This document shows positions 24,551 to 33,810 of a stretch of DNA of 64,000 nt, piece after piece (the first letter of the stretch is position 1; each line of letters begins with the position of its first letter). The DNA lies in the NCBI GenBank assembly GCA_007858575.1, contig CP042279.1, forward strand, positions 62,001 to 126,000, in the 5' to 3' direction. Below the pieces are notes generated by a model. That model saw only the letters and a program-made list of their open reading frames with translations, was not told the origin of the DNA and did not search any database. Position numbers and translations under genes: made by a program. The DNA comes from Streptomyces sp. WAC08241. GTDB taxonomy: Bacteria; Actinomycetota; Actinomycetes; Streptomycetales; Streptomycetaceae.

Positions 24551-25581
24551 TCAGACCTGGCCGGCCTTCGCCAGGGCCTCGCAGCAGGTGTCCACGATGA
24601 GGCGGGTCACCACGTACGGGTCGACGTTGGCGTTCGGGCGGCGGTCCTCGATGTAGCCCTTGCGCTCCTGCTCGACCTGCCACGGGATGCGGACCGAGGC
24701 GCCGCGGTCCGAGACGCCGTAGGAGTACTCGTCCCACGGGGCGGTCTCGTGCAGGCCCGTCAGGCGCTCGTCGATGCCGGCGCCGTAGTTCTTGACGTGG
24801 TCGAGCGGCTTCGAGCCCTCGCCCAGGGACTCGCACGCGGTGATGATCGCGTCGTAGCCCTCGCGCATCGCCTTCGTGGAGAAGTTGGTGTGCGCGCCCG
24901 CGCCGTTCCAGTCGCCCTTCACCGGCTTCGGGTCCAGGGTCGCGGCGACGTCGAAGTCCTCGGCCGTGCGGTACAGCAGCCAGCGGGCCACCCAGAGCTG
25001 GTCCGAGACCTCCAGGGGGCCAGCGGGCCGACCTGGAACTCCCACTGGCCGGGCATGACCTCGGCGTTGATGCCGGAGATGCCGAGACCGGCCGTGAGGC
25101 AGTTCTCCAGGTGCGCCTCGACGATCGGGCGGCCGTGGATCTCGTCCACGCCGACGCCGCAGTAGTAACCGCCCTGCGGGGCCGGGAAGCCGTTGACCGG
25201 GAAGCCGAGCGGGCGGGTGCCCTCGAAGAAGGTGTACTCCTGCTCGATGCCGAAGACCGGCTCCTGCGAGGCGTGCTTCGCGGCGACCTCGGCGAGCGCG
25301 GCGCGCGTGTTGGACGAGTGCGGCGTCATGTCCGTGTTGAGGACCTCGCACAGGACCAGGACGTCGTCGCCGCCGCGGATCGGGTCCGGGCAGACGAAGA
25401 CCGGCTTGAGGACGCGGTCCGAGGCGTGGCCCTCGGCCTGGTTCGTGCTGGAACCGTCGAAGCCCCAGATCGGCAGCTCGTCGAGCGCCCGGCCCCCACC
25501 GGTGATGATCTTCGTCTTGGAGCGGAGCTTCGCGGTCGGCTCGGTGCCGTCGATCCAGATGTACTCAGCCTTGAAGGTCAC
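24551..25581 (-). CDS. glnII: Glutamine synthetase II (eukaryotic type) (one frameshift)
   Basis: Makes glutamine from glutamate, ammonia and ATP in the cytoplasm. 343 aa after correction, the normal GSII length. Visible landmarks: MTFKAEYIWIDGTEPT at the start, LPIWGFDGSSTNQAEG (ATP/substrate region), FGIEQEYTFFEG with metal-binding Glu, GINAEVMPGQWEFQVGP, KGDWNGAGAHTNFSTK and IPWQVEQERKGYIEDRRPNA. One C is missing near 25020 (run of five instead of six). The start is GTG 25581: AAGGA lies nine bases upstream of it, whereas ATG 25590 has no usable site. Four GlnR half-sites lie 170-210 bp upstream, so it should be induced by nitrogen limitation. Confidence 0.95.
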
Positions 25582-25753
25582 GGGGCTCATCCTTAGGGCG
25601 CGTGGCGTGCTGTTGGGGTTCCCCGGCGCCCGGAGGCGGCGGGAGGGGCTGCCCGCGGCGGCTCGCGGCGCTGCGAGAAGTTGCGGTCTCCGCACGGATC
25701 CGGTCGGGACCGGACCGTACGGTTGCTTTCGGACCGCAGCTTCGCAACACGGG

Positions 25754-25791
25754 ATTTCCCGTCGGTTGCCCGTTTGTGAACCCCGTGTTAC
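25754..25791 (-). promoter_or_regulatory. GlnR binding boxes of glnII
   Basis: Read on the minus strand: GTAAC-n6-TTCAC-n6-GCAAC-n6-GAAAT. These are four half-sites at exact 11-bp steps, matching the GlnR consensus gTnAC-n6-GaAAC (paired twice), with the second half-site weakest. The array begins immediately after the stop of the preceding gene (25792). Confidence 0.78.
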
Positions 25792-26945
25792 TCAGCCTTC
25801 CCGCTCCTCCCGCGCCTTCCGTGCGACGACGTGGGCGTCCAGGAGCCCGCCCAGGCCCGCCGCTCCGATCCGCCGCACCAGCTCGGCGTACGAGGTGCCC
25901 AGGGCCTCCGCGGTCCGCCCGAGGTGCCAGTCGCGGTCCGCGAGCCGGTGCAGCAGGTACCCCTTCCTGACCTGCTTCTCCGAGAGCCGGAAGGTCTTCA
26001 GATAGGCCGTCCGCCCCTTGTGGTCGGTGATCAGCTCCCCGATGTGCTGCTCCCGCCCGTCCCGTCCGAACGGCGGCAGGAACCGGTACAGGTCGAACGC
26101 CCCCGCCCGGTACACCCGCTCGAAGGAGTACGGGGTCTCCAGGAGGTCCCGCGCCATCAGCCCGTCGTGCGCCGCCGCCCAGGCCCGCTCCTGCCCCAGG
26201 GCCGCCGCCCGCAGGTCCGCGAGCGTGCGGATCCCGCCGGCCCCGTCCCGGATCCGCGCCGCGAACTCCGGCACCGGGGCGCCGTAGTGCGCGTACTGGT
26301 GGACCAGCTCCCCGTACAGGTCCTCGACGAGCGTCGGGTGCAGGACCCGGTAGTCCTCCGGGTGCGGCACGACGAAGGCCGCGGCCAGGGCGTCGGCCGC
26401 GTACACGAGCACCCCGCACTGGCCCGGGTGCAGCTCGAACACCCGCAGCGCGTCCCCGAGCCCCGGCACGTCCCACCCGGCGTACGCCGCCTCGGCGCGC
26501 GGCGAGAGCCCCCGCCGCACCGCCTCCCGGGACCAGTCGTCCCAGACCACGGACGGCCCGCCGAAGTGCAGCGCGAGGTAGCCCTCCAGGGCGAGGTGCA
26601 GCGGCAGGAACCGCAGCCGCCGCTCGCCCCGCCGGCGCTTGGCCAGGCGGTGGACGCGGTGCACGGGCACGCACGGGGCGCCGCGTCCCCGAGCCGGGTC
26701 CCGTACGCGGCGGACTCGCCGTCCTGCCCGGAGCCGGACCAGTCGGCGACGAAGCCGTGCGGGACGTACGAGGTGTACGCCGTCCGGTCGCCGAGTTCCA
26801 CCGAGGCCGTCCCGGACCCCTCGTACACCTCCCGGCGCAGGCGGAGGCCGGGCACCGGCTCGGCCCGTACGAGCGGGACGAGCCGCACCCTGCCCCACAC
26901 CTGCGCGGGCCGCACGTCGAGTCCGGTCAGATCGATCCGGGTCAC
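25792..26945 (-). CDS. ARPP-2-like domain protein of the vWA operon (frameshifted)
   Basis: About 383 aa, third gene of a three-gene operon. N-terminal beta-rich part (MTRIDLTGLDVRPAQVWGRV, RREVYEGSGTASVELGDRTA, YTSYVPHGFVADW). Centre: LRFLPLHLALEGYLALHFGG, WDVPGLGDALRVFELHPGQC, VYAADALAAAFVVPHPEDYR and HPTLVEDLYGELVHQYAHYG. C-terminal helical part: GRTAYLKTFRLSEKQVRKGY and RTAEALGTSYAELVRRIGAA, which resembles a small Fis/HTH helix pair. I recall similar Streptomyces proteins being named ARPP-2 domain proteins; biochemical function unknown. An indel near 26670 breaks the frame. GTG 26945 overlaps the upstream stop (GTGA), so it is translationally coupled to the vWA gene. Confidence 0.7.
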
Positions 26946-28057
26946 CCTCCGCCTCCCGCCAGGAACGCCTCCACCCGCCGGTCCAGATAGGCCCGCAGCT
27001 CCGCGAACCCCGTCCGCCCCTGCGCGAACTGCGCGATCTCCACCAGGGCCGCCAGGTCCTCCGCGTCCCGGATGCCGGCGGTCGGCACGCCCGGCGCGAG
27101 CCGGCGCACGTCGAAGCCCCCGGCGTCGTATACGGGGTTGAGGTGCACGACACCGGTCCGCCGCTCCGGATCGAGCCGCGTCCGCCACACCCGGAGGACC
27201 TCGCCCGCGAGCCCCGGCGGGCGTTGTCCCAGCCGTCCGAGACGATCACGAGCCGCTCGGGGCCGCCCTCCAGGGCGTCCAGGACCCGCAGGCCGAGCGG
27301 GGTCGGCCCGTACGGCCGGACGAGCAGCGGATCGGTCCCGCCCGAGGTCCACAGCGGGGTGTACGCGCCCGGCGCCGCGAGGGCCTCCAGGAGGAAGTGG
27401 CAGCCCAGGGCCACGGCCAGCGGACGGCGCCGCTTCACCGCCGAACCGGAGGACGAGAAGCTGTCGTCGAGCACGGCGGCCACCCGCCCCCAGCTCCCGG
27501 CGTACGGTCCGGCCGCGCGCCGGGCGGCGGCCCGCAGCGCGCCGGTCAGCTCGCCGCGCCGGGCGACCCGCTCGGCGAAGGGCAGGGACAGGACGTACAC
27601 GGCGAGCCGGGTGAGGGGCATGGCGGACAGGTCCCGCGCGGCCCCCGCCACGCGCGCGGTGCGGAGCCGTTCGAGCCGGGTCATCCGGGGCGCGATCCGC
27701 TCCAGGAACAGCGCGCGGGCACCCCGTGCCGCGCGGCGAACCCCTCGGCGACGGTGAACGGCAGCTCGTACAGCGCGCCCTGCTCGTGGTGCGCCCGGCG
27801 GTGGGCGTCGAGCAGCGGGTGGCCGTACCGGACGCGGCGGCGGGGCGCGAAGAGGAAGTCGCCCGTCTCGGGTCGGCCGGCGGCCCGTGGACGTGCCGGA
27901 GGGCGGCCTTCAGGTCGCCCCGGTACTTCACGGCGTCGAGCGCCGGATCGGGGCGGGCCGCGAGCCACTCGCGCACGATCGCGCGCGTGCGCCGGTTGTT
28001 GACCCCGGCCGCGCGCAGCGCCCGGAACAGCCGGTAGACCCGCTGCGGCGGCAGCAC
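26942..28057 (-). CDS. vWA-domain protein with TROVE/Ro60-like helical region (frameshifted)
   Basis: About 375 aa. N-terminal helical part: VYRLFRALRAAGVNNRRTRA, IVREWLAARPDPALDAVKYR and DLKAALRHVHG, reminiscent of TROVE/Ro60 helical repeats. C-terminal von Willebrand A domain with an intact metal site: DDSFSSSG (DxSxS), the Thr in YGPTPLG and the Asp in VIVSDGWDN. It then ends FAELRAYLDRRVEAFLAGGG. Ro60-family proteins bind Y-like RNAs and take part in RNA quality control; whether this one does is not shown. Indels near 27225, 27715 and 27870. GTG 28057 start, 18 bp after the small upstream gene; its stop overlaps the next start. Function unknown. Confidence 0.72.
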   Translation of the reverse strand: MLPPQRVYRLFRALRAAGVNNRRTRAIVREWLAARPDPALDAVKYRGDLKAALRHVHGPPADPRRATSSSRPAAASGTATRCSTPTAGRTTSRARCTSCRSPSPRGSPRGTGCPRAVPGADRAPDDPARTAPHRARGGGRAGPVRHAPHPARRVRPVPALRRAGRPARRADRRAAGRRPARGRTVRRELGAGGRRARRQLLVLRFGGEAAPSAGRGPGLPLPPGGPRGAGRVHPAVDLGRDRSAARPAVRADPARPAGPGRPGGRPRAARDRLGRLGQRPPGLAGEVLRVWRTRLDPERRTGVVHLNPVYDAGGFDVRRLAPGVPTAGIRDAEDLAALVEIAQFAQGRTGFAELRAYLDRRVEAFLAGGGG

Positions 28058-28074
28058 GGCGAGCCGGGCGGCGA

Positions 28075-28332
28075 TCAGCCGTCCTCGCCCGGCTCCGCCT
28101 CCGCCGGGGTGCGCAGCAGGTGCTCGACGACGAGGGCCGCGTTGTGGTCGTTGATGTCGAGCGCGAGCGCGGCGGCGTACACGGGCCGGTAGTTGACCCG
28201 TACGTACTCATGGAGGAAGGCGAGGGAGAGCCGCTGCTCGCCGGCGGAGGAGCGGAACTCGCGCTGTCCGGTGGCGGTGACGGCGGCGTTCACGAAGAGG
28301 AGCACGTCCTCGGCGGCGACGAGCTCGGACAC
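28075..28332 (-). CDS. Small helical protein, first gene of the vWA operon
   Basis: 85 aa, no frameshift. Sequence begins MSELVAAEDVLLFVNAAVTA and includes SLAFLHEYVRVNYRPVYAAA and INDHNAALVVEHLLRTPAEA. It looks all-helical, with no signal peptide or membrane segment. No family recognised. Its position 18 bp before the vWA gene suggests it is a partner or regulator of that protein. Confidence 0.7.
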   Translation of the reverse strand: MSELVAAEDVLLFVNAAVTATGQREFRSSAGEQRLSLAFLHEYVRVNYRPVYAAALALDINDHNAALVVEHLLRTPAEAEPGEDG

Positions 28333-28528
28333 GGACCTTCCCTCTCCCTCGGGCGCCGGCCGGGGAATGAGGGCGCGAACAGCGAAGACGTTGCTTCAGA
28401 GGCAGGTTCCGGAAGTCGCACCGGAGTCCCGCGGCCGGCGGGGAACGCTAGCGCGGTGGGGAGGGACGGGGCCAGGGGATTTCAGGGCCGCGCCCCTCAC
28501 CGGCGGAGCCACCCGGCAGACTGTGACC

Positions 28529-29429
28529 ATGGCGAAGAAGCTCGGGGCGAAACCCCGCATAGGACTCTCGGCACCGGCCCCTGGCCGGCACACCCACGCG
28601 CCCGCGCTCGCCGGGCATCCCGGCGTCGAGTTCAGCGGGGTGTGGGGCGGCGCCCGGAGGCGGCGGAGGCGCTGGCCGCCGCGTCGGGCACGCGCGCGTA
28701 CGAGGACGTGGACGCGCTCTTCGAGGCGAGCGACGCCGTGGCCCTGGCCCTGCCGCCGGACGTGCAGGCCCCGCTGGCGGTGCGGGCCGCGGCCGCCGGC
28801 TGCCACGTCCTCCTGGACAAGCCGGTCGCCACGACGGTGGCCGGGGCCCGCGAGGTGGCGGACGCCGTGGCGGCGGCGGGGGTCGCGTCGGTGGTCTTCT
28901 GCACCCTGCGGTTCGCGGAGCCGACGGCCTCCTGGATCGAGGAGCAGGCGGCGGCGGACGGCTGGTTCCTGGGCGAGGCGCACTGGCTGGGCTCGCTGTA
29001 CGGCTCCGGCTCCACGAGCGAGTACGCGGCCTCGCCCTGGCGGCGCGAGAAGGGCGGCCTGTGGGACGTCGGCCCGCACGTCCTCTCGGTCTACCTGCCG
29101 ATCCTCGGGGACGTCACCGCGATCACGGCCGCGCCGGGCCCGCAGGACACCCACCACCTGGTCCTGCGCCACGCGTCGGGGGCGAGCAGCACCGCGACGC
29201 TCACCCTCAGTGCCCCGCCGGAGGCGTCGGAGGCGGCCCTCACCCTGTTCGGCACGAGGGGCCGCGCGGAGATGCCCCGCTGGGACGGGGCGGTGGACGC
29301 CTTCGGGGCGGCCGTGGACGCCCTGGTCGCCTCGGCCCGCACGGGCACGCCCCACCCTGCGACGCCCGCTTCGGCCTGCGCCTCACGGAGATCCTGACGG
29401 AGGCGGAGCGGCTGACGGCCCGGCCCTGA
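28529..29429 (+). CDS. Gfo/Idh/MocA-family oxidoreductase (frameshifted)
   Basis: About 300-aa NAD(P)-dependent sugar or inositol dehydrogenase-like protein. N-terminal Rossmann start MAKKLGAKPRIGL followed, in corrected frame, by a GTGPWARHTHAPAL-type motif. Landmarks: FSGVWGRRPEAAEALAAASG, VALALPPDVQAPLAVRAAAA, the conserved EKP-type motif as LLDKPVATTV, and the C-terminal VGPHVLSVYLPILGDV. Indels near 28575, 28650 and 29360. ATG 28529 is the likely start. Divergent from the vWA operon. Substrate unknown. Confidence 0.8.
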
Positions 29430-29450
29430 GGACCCGGGCCCGGGCCGTCC

Positions 29451-29812
29451 TCAGCGGCGGGACAGCGCGTCCCGCACGGCCTCCTCGGAGCGGCCCACGA
29501 CGGCGGTGCCGTCCTCGGCGGTGATGATCGGCCGCTGGATGAGCTTCGGGTGGGCGGCGAGGGCCTCGATCCACCGGTCGCGGTGCTCCGCGTCCCGGGG
29601 CCACTCCTCCACCCCGAGCTCCTTCGCCTCGGCCTCCCGGGTCCGGGTGACGTCCCACGGTTCGAGCCCGAGCCGCCCGAGCACCTCCCGGATCTCGTCG
29701 GCCGAGGCACGTCCTCCAGGTAGCGCCGGACGGTGTACCCGGCCCCTTCGGCGTCGAGCAGCGCGAGGGCGCCGCGGCACTTGGAACAGGCGGGATTGAT
29801 CCAGATCTCCAT
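29451..29812 (-). CDS. ArsC/Spx-family protein (arsenate reductase-like, frameshifted)
   Basis: About 120 aa thioredoxin-fold protein. It starts MEIWINPACSKCRGALALLD, with a CxxC pair where ArsC has its catalytic Cys, then continues YTVRRYLED. After an indel near 29710 come EIREVLGRLGLEPWDVTRTR, HPKLIQRPIITAEDGTAVVG and RSEEAVRDALS; the RPI motif supplies the conserved Arg/Pro of the family. Start ATG 29812. It could reduce arsenate, or be a redox/adaptor protein of the YffB/Spx type; no arsenic resistance genes are nearby. Confidence 0.8.
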
Positions 29813-29972
29813 GGCGCACACGGTACCCCCGCGACCGCCCTCCGTGAGCCCCTCCGTGCCCCCGAAAACCGGCTCTGGCCAGGGACGATTGTCAGTGGGG
29901 CCCGGTAAAATAACGAGTGAAGGTGAGGGTCCCGAGGAGGGCCCCGCCCCACCGTTCGCCAGGAGGTAGCCC

Positions 29973-30247
29973 ATGGCTCTCGCCGTGATCCGGACGCCGT
30001 CCCTCGAACCCTGGAAGCCGCTCCAGAAGCAGCCGCTCCCGCGGGCCGGCCCCGCGAGTGGTACGTCACGCACAACCGGCGCCTGAAGGCCATGCGCCTC
30101 GCGATCGCCCTGCTCGACGCCGGCGTCTACGTCCCGTCGAAGGCCACGAACACGACGATACGCACCACGGCCGAGCAACTCGGCATCCACCCGCCCTCGG
30201 ACACCACCTGCCGCATGGTCCGCACCCTGATCCGCTACGGGCGCTGA
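29973..30247 (+). CDS. Conserved small basic protein, unknown function (frameshifted)
   Basis: 90 aa after adding one base near 30046: MALAVIRTPSLEPWKPLQKQ, then REWYVTHNRRLKAMRLAIAL, DAGVYVPSKATNTTIRTTAE and QLGIHPPSDTTCRMVRTLIR. It is basic, with no membrane segment. AGGAGG is placed five bases before the ATG. Candidate -10-like TAAAAT at 29907 region. No family recognised. Convergent with glnA, sharing a bidirectional terminator. Confidence 0.65.
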
Positions 30248-30265
30248 CGGGGCCGTGAGCACGGC

Positions 30266-30305
30266 GAAGGCCGCCGCCCCCGGACTTCCGGGAGCGGCGG
30301 CCTTC
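30266..30305. terminator. Bidirectional hairpin terminator between the small gene and glnA
   Basis: Long stem GAAGGCCGCCGC with an additional inner CCCGG pairing, against CCGGG-GCGGCGGCCTTC; tight ACTT loop. Lies between two convergent stops (30247 and 30323). Confidence 0.8.
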
Positions 30306-30322
30306 ACTGCTGAAGCTCCGGC

Positions 30323-31746
30323 CTAGAGGTCGAAGTACAGCTCGAACTCGTGCGGGTGCGGGCGGAGCTGGATCGGGGCGATCTCGTTCGTGCGCTTGTA
30401 GTCGATCCAGGTCTCGATCAGGTCCGAGGTGAAGACGCCACCGGCCTGGAGGTACTCGTTGTCCTCCTCCAGGGCGGAGAGGACGGCCTCCAGGTTGGTC
30501 GGGACCTGCGGGACGTTGGCGTGCTCCTCCGGAGCCAGCTCGTACAGGTCCTTGTCGATCGGCTCCAGCGGCTCGATCTTGTTCTTGATGCCGTCGAGGC
30601 CCGCGAGGAGCAGCGCCGAGAAGGCGAGGTACGGGTTCGAGGACGGGTCCGGCGCGCGGAACTCGACGCGCTTGGCCTTCGGGTTGGCGCCCGTGATCGG
30701 GATGCGCATGGCGGCGGAGCGGTTGCGCTGCGAGTACACCATGTTGACCGGGGCCTCGAAGCCCGGGACCAGGCGGTGGTACGAGTTCACCGTCGGGTTG
30801 GTGAAGGCGAGCAGCGACGGGGCGTGCTTGAGGATGCCGCCGATGTAGTAGCGGGCGGTGTCCGAGAGGCCCGCGTAGCCCGTCTCGTCGTAGAACAGCG
30901 GGTCGCCGTTGGCCCACAGCGACTGGTGGACGTGCATGCCCGAGCCGTTGTCGCCGAAGATCGGCTTCGGCATGAAGGTCGCGGTCTTGCCGTTGCGCCA
31001 GGCGACGTTCTTCACGATGTACTTGAAGAGCATCAGGTCGTCGGCCGCGGCGAGCAGCGTGTTGAACTTGTAGTTGATCTCGGCCTGGCCGGCGGTGCCG
31101 ACCTCGTGGTGCTGGCGCTCGACCTGGAGGCCGACGTTCTCCAGCTCCAGGAGATCTCGGAGCGCAGGTCGGCGAAGTGGTCGACCGGCGGGGCCGGGAA
31201 GTAGCCGCCCTTGTAGCGGACCTTGTAGCCGCGGTTGTTCTCCACCGCACCGGTGTTCCAGGCGCCGGCCTCGGAGTCGATGTGGTAGAAGCCCTGGTTC
31301 GCCGAGGTCTCGAAGCGCACCGAGTCGAAGACGTAGAACTCCGCCTCGGGGCCGAAGAACGCGGTGTCGGCGATGCCGGTGGAGGCCAGGTACGCCTCCG
31401 CCTTCTTCGCGATGTTCCGCGGGTCACGGCTGTACTGCTCGCCCGTGATCGGGTCGTGGATGAAGAAGTTGACGTTCAGCGTCTTGTCGCGGCGGAAGGG
31501 GTCCACCCGGGCCGTCGACAGGTCGGCGCGCAGCGCCATGTCGGACTCGTGGATCGCCTGGAAGCCGCGGATCGACGAGCCGTCGAACGCGAGCTCCTCC
31601 GACGGGTCGAAGGCCGAGGCGGGGATCGTGAAGTGCTGCATCACGCCCGGAAGGTCGCAGAACCGGACGTCGACCATCTTGACGTCGTTGTCCTTGATGA
31701 ACTTCTGAGCCTCTTCGGCGTTCTGGAACCCGTGCGTCTGGGACAT
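30323..31746 (-). CDS. glnA: Glutamine synthetase type I (one frameshift)
   Basis: Main ammonia-assimilating enzyme, dodecameric, about 474 aa. Landmarks in order: [55 protein letters not shown] (metal ligands), [24 protein letters not shown] segment (read [20 protein letters not shown]), [15 protein letters not shown] and the regulatory tyrosine region [12 protein letters not shown] where GSI is adenylylated. A C is missing near 31155, leaving the N- and C-terminal parts in different frames. ATG 31746 with AGGAG-type site upstream. Four GlnR boxes and a -10 element lie upstream. Pairs functionally with glnII 5 kb away. Confidence 0.95.
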
Positions 31747-31829
31747 CCCACTCCTCCTACTCCCGGCCCGGGGAGGGGCGGGGTTGCAGCTCTTTCGTGC
31801 GGCCAGTGCGGTGGCACACGCTGGACCCG

Positions 31830-31883
31830 ACCATAGGCAGACGGGATTTCTCAAGCATGACCCAATTGTTTCGTCGAAGTTAA
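31830..31883 (-). promoter_or_regulatory. GlnR boxes and -10 element of glnA
   Basis: On the minus strand: TTAAC-n6-GAAAC-n6-GTCAT-n6-GAAAT (31883 down to 31846), four half-sites at exact 11-bp steps, close to the GlnR consensus. A -10 TATGGT follows at 31835-31830, giving a leader of about 75 nt. Confidence 0.82.
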
Positions 31884-32001
31884 CCGGGGTGGGTGCCGGT
31901 CGTGCTCCGGGCATGGGTCCGTTCCCGCCGCCGGGGGTCCTCGGACCTCCATCCGCTACCCGGGCCGAAGAGATCGAAAACGGGCACAGTACCGTGGTCG
32001 G

Positions 32002-32467
32002 GTGGACAACAGGCAAGCAATCGGATCGTGGCTCTCCGGCCCCGCGCGGCGGCCGAGGAAGCGGGCGTCGACTTCGGCTACCGCGGTCAGCAGCTCGGGC
32101 TGCCCGAGGAGGGCCGGGTTCGATCGCCCGCCCCGGGCGGCGCCTGGGCGCCCTCGCCGTCGACTGGGCCCTCTGCATGCTGATCGCATACGGCCTCATC
32201 ACCCACGGCTACAGCCAGGCCACCGGCAACTGGGCCCTGGTCATCCTGTTCGTCATGAGCGCCCTGACCGTCGGCACCGTCGGCGCCACGCCCGGCAAGC
32301 TCCTCTTCCGCCTGCGCGCCGTCTCCGTGCGCGGCGGCCGGCTCGGCCCGGTGCGCGCGGTGCTCCGCTCGCTCCTGGTCTGCCTGGCGATCCCGGCCCT
32401 GATCTGGGACTGCGACGGCCGCGGCCTCCACGACCGCCTCTCCGGCGCCGTCCAGGTCCGCGTCTGA
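32002..32467 (+). CDS. RDD-family membrane protein (frameshifted)
   Basis: About 155 aa. GTG 32002 starts [13 protein letters not shown]. After frameshifts near 32045 and 32120 the RDD domain appears: [20 protein letters not shown] (with the Arg-Asp pattern in the first helix), [39 protein letters not shown] and the final helix [20 protein letters not shown] followed by HDRLSG. RDD proteins are small polytopic proteins of largely unknown, sometimes ion-transport, role. Divergent from glnA. Confidence 0.8.
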
Positions 32468-32481
32468 CGCCGTACGCACGC

Positions 32482-32515
32482 GAGGGGCTCCGGACCGTGT
32501 GGTCCGGAGCCCCTC
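32482..32515. terminator. Bidirectional terminator between RDD and DUF4191 genes
   Basis: Perfect 15-bp stem GAGGGGCTCCGGACC / GGTCCGGAGCCCCTC with GTGT loop between two convergent stops. Confidence 0.85.
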
Positions 32516-32536
32516 TCACGTGTTCGGTCGGGCGCG

Positions 32537-33238
32537 TCAGCGCATCTTTCCGCCGCGCGGCATCCGCATGCCCTTCGGCATCGGACCCTTCGGCAAGGGC
32601 ATGTTGCTCATCAGGTCGCCCATCGCCCGCAGCCGGTCGTTGGCCGCGGTCACCTGCGGGCCGGTGAGCACCCGGGGCAGCTTGAGCATGGTCGTGCGGA
32701 CCTTCTTCAGCGGCACCTGGCCCTCGCCGTCGCCGACGATGATGTCGTGCACCGGGACGTCCACCACGACGCGGTTCATGCGCTTCTTCTCCGCCGCGAG
32801 GAGCGCCTTGACCCGGTTCGGGTTGCCCTCGGCCACGAGGACGATGCCGGCCCGGCCGACCGCGCGGTGCACGACGTCCTGGTTGCGGTTCATCGCGACC
32901 GCGGGGTCGTCGTCCAGCCGCGCCCGACGTTCTGCAGCACCGCCGCCGCCGCGCCCGGCTGGCCCTCCATCTGCCCGAAGGCCGCGCTCGGCGCGCCGCC
33001 CGAAGACGATGGCCGCCGCCAGGAGTCCCAGGACGAAGCCCAGGATGCCCAGGTAGACCGGATGCCCGATGAGGAAGCCGATCGCGAGGAGGACACCGAG
33101 TACGCCGATGCCCACGCCCGCGACGACGAGACCGACCTTCGGGTCGGCCTTCCGGGTCATCTTGTACGTGAGGGCGATCTGCTTCAGTCGCCCGGGGTTG
33201 GCAGCGTCAGCGCTGCTCGTGTTTGCCTTCCTCGCCAT
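32537..33238 (-). CDS. DUF4191 membrane protein
   Basis: 233 aa. Two adjacent helices (GLVVAGVGIGVLGVLLAIGF and VYLGILGFVLGLLAAAIVFG) then a cytoplasmic basic domain (NRNQDVVHRAVGRAGIVLVA, KALLAAEKKRMNRVVVDVPV, LPRVLTGPQVTAANDRLRAM) and a Met/Gly/Pro-rich tail. Between about 32935 and 33000 the reading frame is displaced by two compensating indels; in the other frame that segment reads AAFGQMEGQPGAAAAVLQNV, which is the more natural protein. Actinobacterial family of unknown function, commonly found beside lipA. Confidence 0.82.
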   Translation of the reverse strand: MARKANTSSADAANPGRLKQIALTYKMTRKADPKVGLVVAGVGIGVLGVLLAIGFLIGHPVYLGILGFVLGLLAAAIVFGRRAERGLRADGGPAGRGGGGAAERRARLDDDPAVAMNRNQDVVHRAVGRAGIVLVAEGNPNRVKALLAAEKKRMNRVVVDVPVHDIIVGDGEGQVPLKKVRTTMLKLPRVLTGPQVTAANDRLRAMGDLMSNMPLPKGPMPKGMRMPRGGKMR

Positions 33239-33248
33239 GTTCCGAAGT

Positions 33249-33464
33249 TTACGTGGCCCGGGAAGCGCGACCCGACGCGACCTCCATCACGCGCTGGGCC
33301 TCGACCCGGTCCTTGGCGCGGCGCCGGTCCTCCAGGACGGAGTTCCAGGCGTTGCGCCGGGCGGTGCGCTGTCCCGAGCCCAGGAGCAGCGACTCCACGG
33401 CCCTCAGGGCGTCGGTGACGGACGGGATCGCGGTGACGCGGACGTGCGTCGATGCGGCCGGCAT
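33249..33464 (-). CDS. Small conserved protein, unknown function
   Basis: 71 aa, intact. MPAASTHVRVTAIPSVTDAL, RAVESLLLGSGQRTARRNAW, then a charged helix NSVLEDRRRAKDRVEAQRVM. Soluble, basic C-terminal half, no recognised domain. Ends 10 bp before the DUF4191 start in the same direction, so probably co-transcribed with it. Confidence 0.6.
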   Translation of the reverse strand: MPAASTHVRVTAIPSVTDALRAVESLLLGSGQRTARRNAWNSVLEDRRRAKDRVEAQRVMEVASGRASRAT

Positions 33465-33810
33465 GGCGGGGTCCTCCCTCGAAGGCGGGTGAGACGAGGT
33501 GGGGGTGTGAGCGGGCGGTGGCGGTGCGTGGAACCACGCTCACAGATCGGTGTTACCAGGGCGTGACCCGGCGGTCAAACACGGGTGAAACGTCGGTGCG
33601 GCCGGTCGGCCCAGTGCGGAGGTGGTGCGGTCCGTACGGCCCCGCTGAGCTGCGGGGTCGTACGGACCGCACCGGATCCGGCCACTACCGGCCGGTAACT
33701 ATTTGTGCTCGGATTCACACGCGGTTCGCGCGCGACGGGCGCATCCGCTCCCGCGCCCTATAGCGACGGGCACATCCGCTCCCGCGCCCTATGGCGACGG
33801 GCGCACCCGT
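33465..33810. other. Non-coding region with hairpin, palindrome and tandem repeats
   Basis: About 345 bp between the small gene and lipA. It holds a 21-bp hairpin (33625-33672), a 12-bp palindrome TACCGGCCGGTA (33686-33697) and most of a 31-bp tandem repeat (33732-33820). The left part presumably carries the promoter of the small gene and DUF4191; I see no convincing hexamers. Confidence 0.6.
33625..33672 (-). terminator. Very long hairpin terminator downstream of lipA
   Basis: 21-bp arms (starting GTGCGGTCCGTACG) pairing at 20 of 21 positions plus one G-T pair, 6-nt loop TGAGCT. Lies about 140 bp after the lipA stop; the tandem repeat is between them. Confidence 0.75.

Noticed and set aside
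25579..25590. ATG 25590 as glnII start (adding MSP)
   Set aside because: No ribosome-binding site in range; AAGGA is correctly spaced for GTG 25581, which also gives the usual N-terminus.
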